A DNA stretch of 59,789 nt, from the NCBI GenBank assembly GCA_007126035.1, contig SLCC01000123.1, positions 1 through 59,789 on the forward strand, in the 5' to 3' direction. Positions within the stretch are counted from its first letter, which is position 1. Every line of letters begins with the position of its first letter. Shown here one piece after another: positions 1 to 8,554 of this stretch. The notes beneath the pieces are model-generated. The model worked only from the letters and a program-made list of their open reading frames with translations, had not been told where the DNA came from and did no database searches. A program made the translations under genes and the position numbers. Source of the DNA: Gemmatimonadota bacterium. GTDB lineage: Bacteria > Gemmatimonadota > Gemmatimonadetes > Longimicrobiales > RSA9.

Positions 1-92
1 ACCTCAACTCACTGAACCGCCGGATGCGGACCCGCATGTCCGGTGGTGTGGGAGGGGAGTAGCCGGGATTGCCGGCTACCCCCTATCCCGAT
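1..92 (+). mobile_element. Group II intron, 3' end (domains V and VI), truncated by window edge
   Basis: Bases 16-47 fold as a group II intron domain V: ACCGCCGGA (16-24) pairs with TCCGGTGGT (39-47), a TG bulge lies at 37-38, and TGCG (25-28) pairs with CGCA (33-36) around a GACC tetraloop. A second hairpin follows: GTAGCCGG (59-66) pairs with CCGGCTAC (72-79), with GGGG 54-57 and GGG 50-52 pairing to CCCC 80-83 and CCC 87-89. This leaves A85 unpaired seven bases before the expected 3' splice site at T92, as expected for a domain VI branch point. Bacterial group II introns commonly end in GAT or GAC, as here. The reverse transcriptase ORF would lie upstream, outside the window. Subclass cannot be decided from this piece. 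Confidence 0.85.
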
Positions 93-116
93 TGGCGCGT
101 ATGGCGGGAGGTTTCT

Positions 117-145
117 TTGCGCGCTCCCGGGGTGAGGACTAGATT
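117..145 (+). promoter_or_regulatory. Predicted promoter for the pentose phosphate genes
   Basis: TTGCGC (117-122) and TAGATT (140-145) are separated by exactly 17 bases, giving a predicted start near 152 and a leader of about 38 bases to the first transketolase gene. It lies just downstream of the intron end, so the intron would not separate promoter from gene. Prediction by eye only. Confidence 0.5.
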
Positions 146-189
146 GCTCGGCTTTCCGGTGGGTACCTCGTACCAGGTGACGTGAAGCC

Positions 190-1080
190 ATGAGATTTGG
201 ATCGAAAGGGGAAGTGGATCCGGGGGAGTTGAGGGCCATGGCCACCAGGCTCCGCCACCATATCGTGCACATGTTGGCGCGAGCGGGGAGCGGCCATCCC
301 GGAGGCTCCCTCTCCGCTGTGGAGTTCGTGACGGCGCTGTACTTCGGTGGGTTCCTGAGATACGATCCGAAGCGCCCCGACTGGCGGGACCGGGACCGCT
401 TCATCATGTCGAAGGGACATGGCGTCCCGGTCCAGTACGCGGCGCTCGCTGAAGCGGGATTCTTCCCGGTCGAGGAGCTCGACACCCTGCGGGCAATCGA
501 TTCGCGGCTCCAGGGCCATCCAGTGTACGGAACGGCGCCTGGGATCGAGGCCTCCACGGGTTCACTGGGCCAGGGTCTCTCGATCGGTCTGGGCATTGCC
601 CTGGCGGGCAGGTTGGACCGTAAGGACTTCCAGGTCTACGTGCTGCTGGGCGATGGAGAATGCCAGGAGGGCCAGGTCTGGGAAGCGGCCATGGCGGCGG
701 GCCATCACCGACCGGACAACCTGGTGGCCATCGTGGACTACAACAAGTTCCAGCTGGACGGCGCCGTCGAGGAGATCATGAGCATCGAGCCGCTGGCGGC
801 CAAGTGGGAGGCCATGGGCTGGGCCGTGCGAGAGATCGACGGTCACGACCTGGTCCAGGTGCTGGACGCACTGGAGTGGGCCACGGCGGCCACCGGGCCG
901 GCGTGCATAATCGGGCATACGGTGAAGGGTAAGGGTGTGAGCTTCATGGAGCACGAGAACCGGTACCACGGTGTGGCGCCCTCGGAAGAGGAGCTGACCC
1001 GGGCCCTGGAGGAGCTAGGGGTGGCTGCTGCTGACCGGTCCATCGACGCAGACGCTGCAGGCGCCAAGGAGGTCCAGTGA
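190..1080 (+). CDS. Transketolase, N-terminal (TPP-binding) subunit
   Basis: N-terminal half of a split transketolase, which transfers two-carbon units between ketose and aldose phosphates in the non-oxidative pentose phosphate pathway. GSGHPGGSLS (33-42) and the TPP/metal motif beginning GDGECQEGQ (154-162) and ending at Asn185 (IVDYN) mark the pyrophosphate-binding domain. At 296 residues it matches the two-subunit form found in archaea and many bacteria rather than the fused enzyme of about 660 residues. AGGTGA lies about nine bases before the ATG. The stop overlaps the GTG of the C-terminal subunit (GTGA), implying translational coupling and equal synthesis of the two halves. Confidence 0.95.
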   Translation: MRFGSKGEVDPGELRAMATRLRHHIVHMLARAGSGHPGGSLSAVEFVTALYFGGFLRYDPKRPDWRDRDRFIMSKGHGVPVQYAALAEAGFFPVEELDTLRAIDSRLQGHPVYGTAPGIEASTGSLGQGLSIGLGIALAGRLDRKDFQVYVLLGDGECQEGQVWEAAMAAGHHRPDNLVAIVDYNKFQLDGAVEEIMSIEPLAAKWEAMGWAVREIDGHDLVQVLDALEWATAATGPACIIGHTVKGKGVSFMEHENRYHGVAPSEEELTRALEELGVAAADRSIDADAAGAKEVQ

Positions 1081-2066
1081 GGGATCTTTTCGAGGGGCTC
1101 GAGCTGGGCAAGGCCACCCGCGACGCGTACGGTGAGGCGCTGCGTGACCTGGGCCATGAGCACCAGGACATAGTGGTGCTGGACGCGGATCTGGCCAAGA
1201 GCACCAAGAGCTGGACCTTCGGGGCGGAGTTCCCCGATCGGTTCTTCAACGTGGGCATCCAGGAAGCGAACATGGTGGGGATGGCCGGCGGGCTGGCCAT
1301 GGCCGGGAAGGTCCCATTCATATCGAGCTTCGCCTGCTTCGTGATCTTGAAGGGCTTCGACCAGCTCCGCATGGCGGTGAGCTATCCGAATCTGAATGTG
1401 AAGATAGCCGGCAGCCATCAAGGCATCAGTGTAGGCGAAGATGGCACGAGCCAGCAGGCGGTGGAGGACGTGGCGCTTGCTTGCAGCCTGCCCAACGTGG
1501 TCGTCGTCGTACCCGCGGACGAGCACGAGACGAGGGCGGTCGTCAAGGCCGCCTACGCTCACCACGGACCTGTCTATATTCGGACGGGCAGGCCCTCCGC
1601 ACCTCTGGTCCATGATTCCGAGCCGGAGTTCGTCTTCGGCCGGGCCAAACGACTAAGGGAAGGGACGGACCTGACCATCATCGCCAATGGCCTGCTGGTC
1701 GGTGCGGCACTGGTCGCCCACGATCGCCTTGCCGAGGAGGGTATAGCGGCGAGGGTAGTGAACATGGCCACGGTGAAGCCGCTGGACGTGGCCGAGGTCG
1801 AGTCGGCCGCCCGGGAGACGGGGGCCATCGTGACTGCCGAGGAGCACCTCCTCCACGGCGGGCTCGGGTCCGTGGTGGCACAGGCGGTGGTGGCCAACCA
1901 CCCGGTGCCCATGGAGTTCGTGGGCCTGGATGATACGTACGCCGAGAGCGGAGAGCCTGCGGCCCTGCTCCGGAAGTATGGCCTCACGGCAGCCGAGATA
2001 GTGGCCGCGGCGCGCAGAGCCATCGACCGGAAGGGCGCTGTCGCACCGGACCGGGTCGTCGGTTGA
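1077..2066 (+). CDS. Transketolase, C-terminal subunit
   Basis: Carries the pyrimidine-binding and C-terminal domains of transketolase and forms the active site together with the upstream subunit. The catalytic glutamate of this family is visible in FNVGIQEANMVGMAGG (Glu63), followed by the expected FISSFA segment and a transketolase C-terminal domain from about residue 190. A GTG start is chosen because AAGGAGG lies about four bases upstream and the GTGA overlap with the preceding stop is typical of coupled genes. 329 residues is normal for a split C-subunit. A 1-deoxyxylulose-5-phosphate synthase identity is unlikely given the split architecture and the neighbouring rpiA and rpe. Confidence 0.94.
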   Translation: MRDLFEGLELGKATRDAYGEALRDLGHEHQDIVVLDADLAKSTKSWTFGAEFPDRFFNVGIQEANMVGMAGGLAMAGKVPFISSFACFVILKGFDQLRMAVSYPNLNVKIAGSHQGISVGEDGTSQQAVEDVALACSLPNVVVVVPADEHETRAVVKAAYAHHGPVYIRTGRPSAPLVHDSEPEFVFGRAKRLREGTDLTIIANGLLVGAALVAHDRLAEEGIAARVVNMATVKPLDVAEVESAARETGAIVTAEEHLLHGGLGSVVAQAVVANHPVPMEFVGLDDTYAESGEPAALLRKYGLTAAEIVAAARRAIDRKGAVAPDRVVG

Positions 2067-2070
2067 GACC

Positions 2071-2772
2071 ATGACTCAGAACGAGCTGAAACGGAACGCC
2101 GCCGAGAAGGCAGCCGGCCTGGTCGAGGATGGTATGAAGCTCGGCCTGGGCACAGGCTCCACCGCACGGCTGGTGCTGGAGGCCATCGCCCAGCGGCGGG
2201 CCCGGGGCGAACTGGTCAGCATAGTCGGCGTGCCCACGTCCACCGAGACCCGTGACCATGCGACCCGGCTCGGCATACCCCTGGCCAGCCTGGACGACGA
2301 GCCCCGGCTCGACCTGACGCTGGACGGCGCGGATGAGGTGGACCCCGGCCTGGACCTGATCAAGGGGTTGGGCGGGGCGCTGCTGTGGGAGAAGGTGGTG
2401 GCGTCTGCCACGGCCCGATTGGTCATCGTGGTGGATGAGACGAAGCTGGTGGACCGCCTCGGGACGAAGTCGCCCCTGCCCGTGGAAGTGGTGCCCTTCG
2501 GTTGGCGGACAGCGCTGGACGTCGTGGCGGGACTGGGGGCGGCACCCAGGCTCCGGAACGGCCCCGATGGCTCGCCCTTCACCACCGATGGCGGCCACTT
2601 CATCCTGGATTGCCAATTCCCCAATGGGATAGCGGACCCCGCTGCAGTGGACATGACCCTTCTCCGCTGCCCTGCCGTGGTGGAGACCGGCCTCTTCCTC
2701 GACATGGCCGATACCGTGGTGGTGGCGGGAAGCGAAGGAGTCGAGCTCCGCCGGCGTAGCGACGCCCGATGA
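2071..2772 (+). CDS. rpiA: Ribose-5-phosphate isomerase A
   Basis: Interconverts ribose 5-phosphate and ribulose 5-phosphate. The N-terminal phosphate-binding loop [11 protein letters not shown] (about 25-35), the active-site stretch [20 protein letters not shown] and a later VDETKLVD are all typical RpiA signatures. 233 residues is the usual length. It starts four bases after the transketolase stop and ends in an ATGA overlap with rpe, so tkt, rpiA and rpe form one cassette covering most of the non-oxidative pentose phosphate branch. A transaldolase is not present in the window. Confidence 0.96.
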   Translation: MTQNELKRNAAEKAAGLVEDGMKLGLGTGSTARLVLEAIAQRRARGELVSIVGVPTSTETRDHATRLGIPLASLDDEPRLDLTLDGADEVDPGLDLIKGLGGALLWEKVVASATARLVIVVDETKLVDRLGTKSPLPVEVVPFGWRTALDVVAGLGAAPRLRNGPDGSPFTTDGGHFILDCQFPNGIADPAAVDMTLLRCPAVVETGLFLDMADTVVVAGSEGVELRRRSDAR

Positions 2773-3428
2773 TCAAGATCGCGCCCTCCATCCTCTCCGC
2801 CGACTTCGCACGCCTCGCCGATGGTGTGGCCGAGGCCGAAGCGGCCGGCGCCGATTGGATCCACGTGGACGTAATGGACGGCCACTTCGTGCCCAACATC
2901 ACGATAGGCCCGCCCGTCGTCGCCGCACTCCGGAAGGTCACCGACCTGCCGCTGGACGTCCACCTCATGATCGCCGCACCGGAACGCTACGTGGACGCGT
3001 TCGCCGACGCGGGCGCCGACATCCTGACCGTCCACCAGGAAGCCACCACCCATCTCCACAGGACCGTCCAGGCTATCAAGCACCGGGCTATCCGGGCGGG
3101 CGTCTCGCTCAACCCGGCCACACCTGCCCACACCCTGGGGGAGATCCTGCCATACCTGGACCTGGTGCTGGTAATGAGCGTCAATCCGGGCTTTGGAGGG
3201 CAGAGCTTCGTCCCCACCAGCACCGCCAAGATTGCCAGGATCCGCAGGATGCTCGCCGACGGCGGAATCCACGACGTGGAGGTCCAGGTCGATGGCGGCA
3301 TCGGGCCGGACACCGCCGGCGAAGTGACCGCTGCCGGCGCCACGGTGCTGGTGGCGGGCGCCGCCGTCTTCGGTGGCGTGGGCACTGTGGCTGAGAACAT
3401 CACGGCCATCCGCACCGCCGCCCGCTGA
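2769..3428 (+). CDS. rpe: Ribulose-phosphate 3-epimerase
   Basis: TIM-barrel epimerase that interconverts ribulose 5-phosphate and xylulose 5-phosphate. Motifs run in the usual order: [10 protein letters not shown] at the N-terminus, [17 protein letters not shown] with the metal-binding His and catalytic Asp, [15 protein letters not shown] and VDGGI. 219 residues is standard. The ATG overlaps the rpiA stop, making this the last gene of the pentose phosphate cassette; a GC-rich inverted repeat covers its stop codon. Confidence 0.97.
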   Translation: MIKIAPSILSADFARLADGVAEAEAAGADWIHVDVMDGHFVPNITIGPPVVAALRKVTDLPLDVHLMIAAPERYVDAFADAGADILTVHQEATTHLHRTVQAIKHRAIRAGVSLNPATPAHTLGEILPYLDLVLVMSVNPGFGGQSFVPTSTAKIARIRRMLADGGIHDVEVQVDGGIGPDTAGEVTAAGATVLVAGAAVFGGVGTVAENITAIRTAAR

Positions 3429-3438
3429 GCTGCGGGCG
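3419..3438 (+). terminator. Possible terminator hairpin after rpe
   Basis: CGCCCGC (3419-3425) and GCGGGCG (3432-3438) form a perfect 7-bp stem with a 6-base loop that contains the rpe stop codon. No T-tract follows, so it may only be a weak terminator or an mRNA 3'-end stabiliser. Confidence 0.35.
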
Positions 3439-3528
3439 TATCGAGCCGGCCTGCGGGGGTTGTCCACGGCCTCCGGTTCTGCGACTTTACCAGGTTCGCA
3501 TTGATCACCTGGAACAGGCCGGAGTGGC

Positions 3529-4641
3529 ATGGCGGGGGAAGGGAACGGAGCGGGGGAGGGTACGGGTATCGTCCTGCTGAACCTGGGCGGTCCCGAGACC
3601 GTGGACGATGTGGGGCCGTTTCTGACGGAGCTGTTCGCGGATCGGGAGATCATCCCGTTGCCTGCGCAGCGGTGGCTGGGTCCGTTCATCGCGAAGCGTC
3701 GTACCCGGAGCGTGCAGGAGCTGTACGAGGGTATCGGCGGCGGCTCGCCGATTCTGCGCTGGACGCGGGAGCAGGGGCAGGGGATGGTTGAGCGTCTGGA
3801 CCGGCTCTCACCCGAGACGGCGCCGCACCGGTTCTACGTGGCGTTCCGCTACATCCGTCCCGACAGTGAGGAGGCGCTGCGCCAGATGAAGGCTGACGGT
3901 GTTCGTCGTGCCGTGGCGTTCACGCAGTACCAGCATTTCTCGTGCGCGACTACGGGCTCGAGCCTGAACGAGTTGTGGCGCGCGTCGTCGAGGCTCGGCC
4001 TGGTGCGGCAGTTCAACTGGAGCGTGATCGACCGTTGGCCCACGCACCCATCGTTCGTCCGGGTGATGGCGAAGAAGGTGGCGGAGGGGCTGGCCAGGTT
4101 CCCGGAGTCGGAGCGTGACGAGGTGCTCTTGCTGTTCAGTGCCCATTCCCTGCCGCTGTCGGTGATCGACCGTGGCGACCCCTATCCCCTGGAGGTGGGC
4201 GCCAGCGTGCACGAGGTCCTGAAGGCGGGCGGTTTCTGGAACCCACACCTGTTGTCGTACCAGTCGGAGGTGGGACCGGTACGCTGGTTGGGTCCCAGCA
4301 CGGAGCAGGTGATCAAGGATCTGGGCGCCAAGGGCCAGAAGAACGTGCTGGTGGTGGGGATAGCGTTCACGAGCGACCACATCGAGACGCTCTCGGAGAT
4401 CGACATCGAGTACGCGCACCTGGCGTCGGAGGTGGGGATAGGGCGGTTCGAGCGGGCGCCTGCGTTCAACGACGACCCCGCCTTCCAGGACGCGCTGGCG
4501 GATATAGTGCTGGAGCATCTGCGCAGTGGTGAGGCGTGCACGCGGCAGTACGGCCTGCGCTGCCCCGGGTGTGAGAACCCCCAGTGCCGGAACATCCTGA
4601 ATCCTGTGGCGCCTTTCGAGCGGATGCCGCTGAAGGGGTAG
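3529..4641 (+). CDS. hemH: Ferrochelatase with a mitochondrial-type [2Fe-2S] cysteine set
   Basis: Inserts Fe2+ into protoporphyrin IX, the last step of haem synthesis. FSAHSLPLSVI carries the catalytic His206, and IAFTSDHIETLSEIDIEY is the highly conserved C-terminal active-site stretch. The four cysteines that hold the [2Fe-2S] cluster of human ferrochelatase (196, 403, 406, 411) have clear counterparts: Cys139 in FSCATTGSSLNE, and Cys345, Cys348 and Cys353 in CPGCENPQC. Many bacterial ferrochelatases lack this cluster. GGAG precedes the ATG. It opens the haem operon although it acts last, and the downstream hemN and hemY fit the protoporphyrin-dependent route. Confidence 0.96.
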   Translation: MAGEGNGAGEGTGIVLLNLGGPETVDDVGPFLTELFADREIIPLPAQRWLGPFIAKRRTRSVQELYEGIGGGSPILRWTREQGQGMVERLDRLSPETAPHRFYVAFRYIRPDSEEALRQMKADGVRRAVAFTQYQHFSCATTGSSLNELWRASSRLGLVRQFNWSVIDRWPTHPSFVRVMAKKVAEGLARFPESERDEVLLLFSAHSLPLSVIDRGDPYPLEVGASVHEVLKAGGFWNPHLLSYQSEVGPVRWLGPSTEQVIKDLGAKGQKNVLVVGIAFTSDHIETLSEIDIEYAHLASEVGIGRFERAPAFNDDPAFQDALADIVLEHLRSGEACTRQYGLRCPGCENPQCRNILNPVAPFERMPLKG

Positions 4642-4644
4642 AAC

Positions 4645-5484
4645 ATGGAACCGACTCTGGCGGTCATGAACGGGCTGATCCCGGTGGGCTACCTGATAGC
4701 TCTTCTGGGTTACCTGCTGGTGTTCGTGAACCAGCAGAGTCGGATGGGCTCATGGGTCACCGGATTCACGTGGCTGCTGGTGGTGGTGCACGGGTCTTAC
4801 CTGGTCCTGAGCGGCATCGAGTACGAGCACGTTCCGCTGGCCAGCACCTGGGAAAGCCTGACGTTCACCGCCTTTGCCATGGCGCTGGTCTACCTGGTGT
4901 TGGAGTGGCAGATGCGGGATCGGAGCACCGGGGTGTTCCTGCTCTCGGGCGCGCTCTTCCTTCAGATCCTGTCCACGGCCTTCATCAGCCCGGTCCGGGA
5001 GGTGCCGGCCATCCTGCGGTCGCCCATGTTCGGGATCCATGTGAGCACGGCGCTGATCGGGTATGTGGCACTGGCAGTGTCGGCGCTCTACGGGCTCATG
5101 TACCTGATCCAGTACCGTCAATTGAAGCACCAGCACGTCGGCCTGCTGTTCCAGCGCCTGCCGAACCTGGAGACGCTCTCGCGATTGAACGTGCGGGCGC
5201 TGGGCATCGGCTGGCTGGGTCTGACGGTAGCGATCCTGGCGGGCACGGTCTGGGCCTACAATCTGAGGCTGACCGGGATTCTCCAGGTCAATCCGTTCCT
5301 GGACCCGAAGTTCCTGCTGACGGCGGGGCTGTGGGTGATCTACGGGGTATGCCTGGGCGGACTGTACCTGGACCGGTGGCCGAAGCGGCTCCTGGCTTCC
5401 ATGTCGGTACTGGCGTTCCTGCTCATGCTCGGGTCGTCGCTGGTGGTGACGCTGATGTTCCCTTCGTTCCACGATTTCACATAG
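4645..5484 (+). CDS. ccsA: CcsA/HemX-family cytochrome c assembly membrane protein
   Basis: Polytopic inner-membrane protein of the cytochrome c assembly family. About eight hydrophobic segments span the whole 279 residues, for example LIPVGYLIALLGYLLVFV near the start and LLASMSVLAFLLMLGSSLVV near the end. The central FGIHVSTALIGYVALAVSALYGL and the later GTVWAYN and DPKFLLTAGLWVIYG segments match the HemX/YpjD type. In Bacillus subtilis HemX lies in hemAXCDBL and lowers glutamyl-tRNA reductase levels; here the gene is directly upstream of hemA, so either a cytochrome c maturation role or a HemA-regulating role is possible. It begins three bases after hemH. Confidence 0.85.
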   Translation: MEPTLAVMNGLIPVGYLIALLGYLLVFVNQQSRMGSWVTGFTWLLVVVHGSYLVLSGIEYEHVPLASTWESLTFTAFAMALVYLVLEWQMRDRSTGVFLLSGALFLQILSTAFISPVREVPAILRSPMFGIHVSTALIGYVALAVSALYGLMYLIQYRQLKHQHVGLLFQRLPNLETLSRLNVRALGIGWLGLTVAILAGTVWAYNLRLTGILQVNPFLDPKFLLTAGLWVIYGVCLGGLYLDRWPKRLLASMSVLAFLLMLGSSLVVTLMFPSFHDFT

Positions 5485-5488
5485 GGCC

Positions 5489-6814
5489 ATGGAGCTGATT
5501 GCACTGGGGGCCAACCACCAGACGGCACCGGCGAGGATCCGGGAGGAGATCCAGCTCGCTCCAGCGGACGTGGAGCGGTTTTGCAGCCTGCTGCGCATGG
5601 ATCGCGCCGATGTGCCCGAGCTGGCGGTCCTGTCTACCTGCAACCGCACGGAGATCTATTCCCTGGTCCGGGACGTCCAGCAAGGCCAGGGCCTTCTGCG
5701 CCGGGCAGTGGAGGCCCAGAAGGGGGTGCCGCACCTGAACAACGGCCGGTACACATTCCTGCTGGAAGGTGACGGAGCGGTCCGCCATCTGTTCCGGGTG
5801 GCTTCCGGGATCGAGTCGCTCATGGTGGGCGAGCCCCAGATCCTGGGTCAGGTCCGGGATGCCCACAAGCTAGCGGACCATCACCGGGTCTCGGGCGCTG
5901 TGCTCACCAGGCTGTTCAACACGGCAGTCCGGGTGGGCAAGCGAGCCCGGTCGGAGACGGAGATCGGCCGGGGCACGGTGTCGGTGGCGTACGCGGCGGT
6001 GGAGATGGCCCTGAAGGTCTTCGACGGGCTGGAGAAGCACACGGTGGTGGTGGTGGGTGCCGGCGAGACGGGCGAGCTGGTGGCTCGTCACATGGCCGAC
6101 CGGCGGCCGGCCCGGCTCGTGATCGTGAACCGATCGCTTGAGCGAGCCACGCCATTGGCCGTGGAGCTGGGAGGTGAGGCCCGGCCGCTCACGGCGCTGG
6201 AAGACGCCGTGCGGGAGGCGAGCGTCGTAGTAACCGCCACGGGCTCCCGCGAGCCGATCCTGTCCGCCGAGCTGCTGGGTCAGGTGGCCCGTAAGCGGAG
6301 CTCGCCCCTGGTGCTGGTGGACATTGCCAACCCGCGGAACATCGATCCGGCGGCGGCCCGTATCGACAACGTGTTCCTGTACGATCTGGATGCGTTGGAA
6401 GGGATAGCCGAGCAGAACCGTGCCAAGCGGGCCAAGGAGATCCCGAAGGTGGAGGCCATCGTCGAAGAGGAGGTGGCTGGCTTCCTCGGCTGGTACGAGT
6501 CGTTGCAGGTGGTCCCGGTGATCCGGGCTCTTCGTGACCAGTTCCACGACGTGGGGGAGCAGGAGCTGGAGCGCTATCTCCGGCGGATAAAGGAATCGGA
6601 CCAGGAGGTCTTCCGCGCCTTCACCCGAACCCTGGTGAACAAGCTGCTGCATCAGCCCACGAGCAGGATCCGGAACGTGGATCCGGCCACCTATCATGGT
6701 GTCCACAAGCTGGTGGCGATCCAGGAGCTGTTCGAGCTGGACCTGGACCGGTACGCTCGTTCGGACGAGGTGGCGGAGTTGATGGAAGAGGTGGACGGGG
6801 AGTCGGCGGGATGA
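5489..6814 (+). CDS. hemA: Glutamyl-tRNA reductase
   Basis: First committed step of C5 tetrapyrrole synthesis: NADPH-dependent reduction of glutamyl-tRNA(Glu) to glutamate-1-semialdehyde. The catalytic cysteine is Cys51 in VLSTCNRTEIYSLV; GIESLMVGEPQILGQVR is the family signature, and VVVVGAGETGELVARHM is the NADPH Rossmann loop at about residue 188. The C-terminal dimerisation helix region is present and the 441-residue length is normal. It starts four bases after the CcsA-like gene, and the stop overlaps the hemC ATG (ATGA). Confidence 0.97.
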   Translation: MELIALGANHQTAPARIREEIQLAPADVERFCSLLRMDRADVPELAVLSTCNRTEIYSLVRDVQQGQGLLRRAVEAQKGVPHLNNGRYTFLLEGDGAVRHLFRVASGIESLMVGEPQILGQVRDAHKLADHHRVSGAVLTRLFNTAVRVGKRARSETEIGRGTVSVAYAAVEMALKVFDGLEKHTVVVVGAGETGELVARHMADRRPARLVIVNRSLERATPLAVELGGEARPLTALEDAVREASVVVTATGSREPILSAELLGQVARKRSSPLVLVDIANPRNIDPAAARIDNVFLYDLDALEGIAEQNRAKRAKEIPKVEAIVEEEVAGFLGWYESLQVVPVIRALRDQFHDVGEQELERYLRRIKESDQEVFRAFTRTLVNKLLHQPTSRIRNVDPATYHGVHKLVAIQELFELDLDRYARSDEVAELMEEVDGESAG

Positions 6815-7761
6815 GCGAGGCGGTGCGGATCGGAACGCGGGGATCAGCACTGGCCCTGTGGCAGGCGGAGCATGTGGCGGCCAGGCTCCGGTCGCTGCCG
6901 GGTTCGCCGCCGGTGGAGCTTGTGACCATCCAGACCGAGGGCGACAAGATCCAGGATGTCCCGCTCTCGAAGCTCCCTGGCAAGGCTTTCTTCACGAAGG
7001 AGCTGGAGCAGGCGATCCTGGACGGACGGACCGACCTGGCGGTGCACAGCCTGAAGGACGTGGCCACGTCCATGCCGGAGGGGCTGACCCTGGGCGCCAT
7101 CCTCGAGCGTGAGGATCCCCGGGACGCGCTTGTGGCCCGGCCCGGCCTTGCCCTGGAGACGTTGCCCGAGGGCGCCCGGGTAGGGACCAGCAGCCTACGC
7201 CGGGCCGCGTTCCTGAGACGGTGGCGGCCGGACCTGGAGGTGCTGGACCTGCGGGGCAACGTGCCTACCCGCCTCCGTCGTCTCGACGAAGGCGGCTACG
7301 ACGCCATCGTGCTGGCTGCGGCGGGGCTGAAGCGGCTGGGCCTGGAGGCTCGGATCATTGATTACCTGCCCTTCCACGTGCTGCTCCCCGCCGTGTCTCA
7401 GGGCGCGATAGCCGTCCAGATCCGTGCGGCGGACGAGCGCATCGGGCCATGGGTCGGTCGTCTGAATCACGAGCCCACCAGGCTGGCCACCGCCGGGGAG
7501 CGGTCGTTGCTCCGGGAGGTCGAGGGCGGCTGCCAGGTCCCGCTGGGCGCTTACGGCGTGGTCAGCGACGGCAGGCTCGAGATCAGCGCGGCCATGGCCG
7601 CGCTGGACGGCTCAATCTCCGTATCAGGTTCCATCGAGGGTTCGGCGGCCGATGCCGTCATGCTGGGTCGTGGCCTGGCCAGTGACCTCATGGCCCGGGG
7701 GGGAGCGGCGGTCATGGCGGGGATCCGGGGCGTGCTGGATGGCGGTGACCGGCGGGCGTGA
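6811..7761 (+). CDS. hemC: Hydroxymethylbilane synthase (porphobilinogen deaminase)
   Basis: Polymerises four porphobilinogen molecules into hydroxymethylbilane. It begins with the expected IGTRGSALALWQAEHV, has FFTKELEQAILDGRTDLAVHSLKDV with the catalytic Asp region, and carries the dipyrromethane-cofactor cysteine in EVEGGCQVPLGAYG. 316 residues is standard. Both ends overlap neighbours (hemA and hemD), as is usual for this operon order. Confidence 0.97.
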   Translation: MSEAVRIGTRGSALALWQAEHVAARLRSLPGSPPVELVTIQTEGDKIQDVPLSKLPGKAFFTKELEQAILDGRTDLAVHSLKDVATSMPEGLTLGAILEREDPRDALVARPGLALETLPEGARVGTSSLRRAAFLRRWRPDLEVLDLRGNVPTRLRRLDEGGYDAIVLAAAGLKRLGLEARIIDYLPFHVLLPAVSQGAIAVQIRAADERIGPWVGRLNHEPTRLATAGERSLLREVEGGCQVPLGAYGVVSDGRLEISAAMAALDGSISVSGSIEGSAADAVMLGRGLASDLMARGGAAVMAGIRGVLDGGDRRA

Positions 7762-8554
7762 CCTGGCTCTGCGGGGCGTCGGCGTGGTCGTGACGCGGGA
7801 CGACGCCCCGGACTTCCCACTCACCCGTGCACTCGAGGCGCTGGGCGCCCGGGTCCTCTACTGGCCCACCATCCGGCCGGCCCCGCCCCTGGATGCTGGC
7901 CCGCTGGAAGACTCGATCGAGCGCCTGGCGGAATTCGACTGGGCGGCCTTCACCAGTCCCCGGGCGGTGGAGGCGGTGGCCCGGCGTCGCCGGGAGCTGC
8001 CGCCGGAGCTGAGGGTGGCGGTTGTGGGGTGGTCTACGGGCGAGTGGGCTGGCCGTCATGGCTGGCGAGTGGACGTGCTTCCTGAGCGGCAGACGGCCGA
8101 GTCGCTGGTGGCGGAGCTGGACGCGGCGGGCCTGGCCCGTGGCGACCGGGTCTTTTTTCCCGCCAGCGAGATAGCCCGGCCCACGCTCGAGGCAGGCCTG
8201 GCTCGCCTGGGCGCCGAGGTAGTGCGCGTGACGGCGTACCGGACGTTGCCCGCGGAGTTGGACCGGGCGGCTTGCCGTCGTGCCATCGAGGCCGGCCAGG
8301 CCCAGGTGATCAGTCTGACGAGCCCGTCGTCGCTGGAGAACCTGCGCAGGGCCCTGGGCGAGGAGCTTTTCGGACGGGCCTGCGGTGGTGCGGTGATGGC
8401 GGCCATCGGGCCAACCACGGCGGCGGCGGTGAGGGAGAGCGGTTGCGCGCAGGTGATCGAGGCCAGTGACCATTCGTTGAGCGGACTGGTCCGACGGATA
8501 GCGGAATGGGCAGGCGATACCAGTCACAGGAGAGGCGATGAGCTTTCCAGCTAG
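7739..8554 (+). CDS. hemD: Uroporphyrinogen-III synthase
   Basis: Cyclises hydroxymethylbilane to uroporphyrinogen III with inversion of ring D. HemD is poorly conserved; the call rests on the two-lobed pattern ([13 protein letters not shown] at the start, an internal [22 protein letters not shown] repeat-lobe motif, then [12 protein letters not shown] and [15 protein letters not shown]) and on position between hemC and hemB. An ATG overlapping the hemC end is used; a GTG six bases later is equally possible, and the longer upstream open frame reads out of frame through hemC and is not credible. It overlaps hemB by 17 bases. Confidence 0.9.
   Translation: MAVTGGRDLALRGVGVVVTRDDAPDFPLTRALEALGARVLYWPTIRPAPPLDAGPLEDSIERLAEFDWAAFTSPRAVEAVARRRRELPPELRVAVVGWSTGEWAGRHGWRVDVLPERQTAESLVAELDAAGLARGDRVFFPASEIARPTLEAGLARLGAEVVRVTAYRTLPAELDRAACRRAIEAGQAQVISLTSPSSLENLRRALGEELFGRACGGAVMAAIGPTTAAAVRESGCAQVIEASDHSLSGLVRRIAEWAGDTSHRRGDELSS

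Noticed and set aside
3460-3505. Promoter for the haem operon
   Set aside because: TTGTCC at 3460 has no acceptable -10 at 16-18 bases; no confident assignment was possible.
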